The notes beneath the pieces were generated by a model. It did not search any database. It was not told where the DNA came from and saw only the letters and a list, made by a program, of their open reading frames with translations. The translations under genes were made by a program, and so were the position numbers. A DNA stretch of 64,000 nt from Homalodisca vitripennis. Taxonomy: Eukaryota; Arthropoda; Insecta; Hemiptera; Cicadellidae. Below are positions 61,291 through 64,000 of the stretch, one piece after another (positions within the stretch are counted from its first letter, which is position 1; the number at the start of each line of letters is the position of its first letter). The stretch is from assembly GCF_021130785.1 (NCBI RefSeq), contig NC_060209.1, forward strand, positions 19,491,501-19,555,500, given 5' to 3'.

Positions 61291-61390
61291 TATATGTACT
61301 ATTATATTGTCTTTCGCTCCAGAAAATCAATGTACATCATCCTTTTGAATACATTGTACTTTTACTTGAACTTCATAGCACACATATAAC

Positions 61391-64000
61391 CAGAATTCTA
61401 TTGAGAAATATTAGTTATATTTTTTTCATCACACACATCCTGTTGTAAGTTATGAAGACATCTCTAGGAATTGTTACTTATAAGTCAGAAGTTGGCTGCG
61501 AAAGACAGTTAAAATTTGTCTAAAAATTTCAATAATAAAGAGTAACAAATTTCAGAGTTATAGCAGAAGTTTAAATTGTATTTTATCGACCAGGGATAAC
61601 GCCTGCAGGTTTAATTCATCTACATGTTACTGGAATCTAGAGGAAGGAGAGAATTCACACCAGTGTAGAATTATGATATTCGAATATGTAACGCGCTGAT
61701 TCAAAATAAAGCCAAAACATATGCTTTGACATTTATAGAAATAAGTTAGTTGCCAAGTATGACAACGTAAATAATAGATTTTACAAACCTTTTGATATTT
61801 ATAAGAAAATATTGAGCACAATCTAGAACTGCCAAAGTCGCATGAATACACTCGACGGAATTGTACTTCTGGACAAAGATAAAAACAAATAATTAGGTAA
61901 TGAACTGCTAAAATGTTTAATGGTTGTATTTATATCCCAACGTCATCACAAACATTGAGCTATACTAATTACTCAGTTTACAATTACAACTCACTACATT
62001 ACCAATTGTCTGTTGAGAACGCTAAAGAAGCAGCGCCCCTCATGATGGTCTTGTTTTACTCGGTATTTACCGGGTTTCAATACTAATGAACAGTTTATTT
62101 TGCCAGTGTCTGACACAGCATTCCAGCTGATGTTATTCACAGTTCAGCCATACAGAGTGCATTCAATACCGCTGAACGAGGGGGAATGAATTGTGCAGGT
62201 TGCATTGCACGTAATTATAATTATAATAATGTACTTGCTGTCTCTTGTTGCTTGTGTCGTCAAAGTAAGCACGATCCTCACCATTGTGTAGTACTTCGTT
62301 CTTTTTAAAACTGCATTTTCTATTTAACCATTATTTTATGTAGTTTTTATTATTTTAAGATTTTATAAACAAAATGTTTAAACGTAGAGCAAGGTAAAAC
62401 CATTTTTAAAATTACAAGTCTAAAACTGTGAGGTGGATAAATTTGATCATGTATCTATCATCGCATTATATATTTTGTAAAGTAGGTACAACCAAAAGAG
62501 TTTTCACACACCATTTCTATGTTGCATCTCTTTTATAAAATAATGAAATAGAAAGTTGTTACACATTTGATTGAACAACAACATAATGAAATTTAATAAA
62601 ATGGCAATGAAAAATAAAATGGCAGCAAATTCATCGAGTTACACGTATAAAATCTGATTCAATTTTACCATTCCTATGATTTTGTTGGCCAATATACAAC
62701 ATATTTTCCAAATAAAAGTATTAGTATATTACAAAAAACAACAAGTTTTATAGAGTATGGTCAAAATCTCTGATATTTATTATAGTATTGTACTATTGTC
62801 ATTTTTCAAATTTCTCTCTCATATCTTCCACAGTTTTACGATTAATAAACCTTAGTTTTTGAGATTGCATTAAAGCTTATGAAACTGCAGAAAATATAAA
62901 AGATTTTTCAAATAAAAATCTGTTTTAAACCTCTTCTTGTGACATGTAAAAGATGGTAAGTGTGATAATTTGGCAGTATTTTTTCAAGTAAATACACGTA
63001 CTAGCAGAACAAGGAAACAAGGTGTTTTATATTAAATAGCGGACATCATAGAATTTACCAGAGTTTGAAATAGAAAAACAGACCAAATAAAAAGGACATA
63101 TAATTAGAAACCTGAATATAAATATATAAAAAGAATATAAAAACCCATTGGTACTGATCACTACGTACGGTAAAGTTAGTTTTTATTACTTTATTCTTGC
63201 ACACGGACTAGACAGTGAGACACTGCTCAGGGTGGTCGTTCAGAATGGGAATACCTTCCGGTAAAAATAGGGAGATGGGAAGGAAATATAGCCTCTACAA
63301 GCAAGGGAATAAGGTTAATATACTGATATATTAACTAAAGTCTAGTAAGATTCCCATCCAAACTACCATCTACCGAAGCACTATACAATATAATATGAGG
63401 TGGAGTGCTGCAAACACAGATCTTTAGACATGATATGTGTGTCTGTCCTAACACTAATGCTTGCTCAGTGATTGCGTAATATTTAATAATATACAAACAT
63501 TTACGGTCCTTGAAATCCTATAAGCACCTTTAACAACTATAATAAATGCTTGCTCTAATTTACAGAAGCTTTAGAATGACATAAAACAAATCAGGCTATT
63601 GCCATTGTCCTCTTGGTACCATTTACAAAAATGTCTCCATTACATGACCAATAGAACCACTAATCCCAGTACCACCCCAATTGAATTTATCTTGTAAATA
63701 TCTCACCGTTTTGCTTAAATAAGGCTGAATGTTTGCCTTCTTTAAAAACATTTTAAATTCTGTTATTTTTTAACCATAGAAAAAAGTATTATAAAATAGT
63801 TGAAACATTTTTTTATTAGCAGTGTACTGTATCTTGAATGGTTTTTAATGACCAAGACATGAATAAAAGAAATTCAGAAACAAGTTGAAACTACGTAGAA
63901 AATATTATGTTAATAATATCTCGACTGAGTTCGTTGGCCAACCTGGTAGGCCATTTACTTCCAAAGTAGTAGTCTTATAAAATGAATGAAAATCAAACTT
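61391..64000. other. AT-rich stretch, no recognisable gene
   Basis: A slightly GC-richer block at 62,020-62,210 shows nothing I can name. Open frames are short; the longest is 74 codons (minus, 61,627-61,851) with no motif. Confidence 0.5.

Larger units (their letters stand above)
50810..61390 (+). repeat. Tandem segmental duplication, copy B (about 10.6 kb)
   Basis: Direct copy of 41,690-50,390 in the same order. It is longer because of B-specific gains: a perfect hairpin (50,851-50,895), about 51,240-51,940, a microsatellite and tRNA-like block (52,780-53,690), the 207-bp array (55,861-57,360), a two-unit tRNA-like repeat (58,670-59,180) and a (GA)n tract (59,549-59,638). The two copies are clearly diverged throughout, so the duplication is not recent. 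No host gene is recognised. Confidence 0.88.

Overview
This is an AT-rich eukaryotic window that looks like gene-poor intergenic or intronic DNA from an arthropod, most likely an insect. That reading rests on three things: relics of non-LTR retrotransposons, including one with the R1-type C-terminus; a short repeat whose 5' end resembles the 'ATAAATGCGAAAG' family dispersed in arthropod genomes; and the absence of any long reading frame. I recognise no intact host protein-coding gene. The longest open frame is 157 codons and belongs to a retrotransposon fragment.

Layout. 1-9.4 kb is mostly featureless, with one decayed LINE reverse-transcriptase fragment (minus strand, about 2.03-2.29 kb). 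9.4-14.7 kb holds a Mutator-like transposase relic, two copies of a Helitron-like dispersed repeat, and the first of three tRNA-like tandem-repeat loci bracketed by (TA)n. 19.0-21.8 kb is one 5'-truncated LINE with recognisable endonuclease, RT and C-terminal regions, broken by frameshifts. 22.6-23.5 kb is the 3' end of a second LINE with a TAAA-type tail. 24.78-26.68 kb is a 1.9-kb element with 104-bp terminal inverted repeats and TA on both sides; its core has a GC-richer module with a consensus splice donor. 35.9-37.1 kb is a degenerate tandem repeat whose units carry TGACGTCA, followed by a GC-rich R1-type LINE 3' fragment on the minus strand. 40.1-40.9 kb is a 170-bp satellite.

From 41.69 to 61.39 kb most of the sequence is a direct tandem segmental duplication: copy A about 41.69-50.39 kb, copy B about 50.81-61.39 kb. 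Comparing the copies shows what happened after duplication. A segment of about 205 bp, single in A, has become an array of seven-plus near-identical 207/208-bp units in B. A purine-rich seed in A has become a (GA)n tract of about 100 bp in B. A perfect 20-bp hairpin exists only in B. B has also gained a block of about 0.9 kb with a hammerhead-ribozyme-like motif, a compound (TA)(CA)(CG)(TG) tract and a tRNA-like repeat. 61.4-64 kb shows nothing I can assign.

The genes present do not form a pathway; they are decayed, mostly non-autonomous mobile elements. The interest lies in repeat birth and turnover. All homologies between internal copies were judged by eye, and element boundaries are approximate unless exact bases are named.
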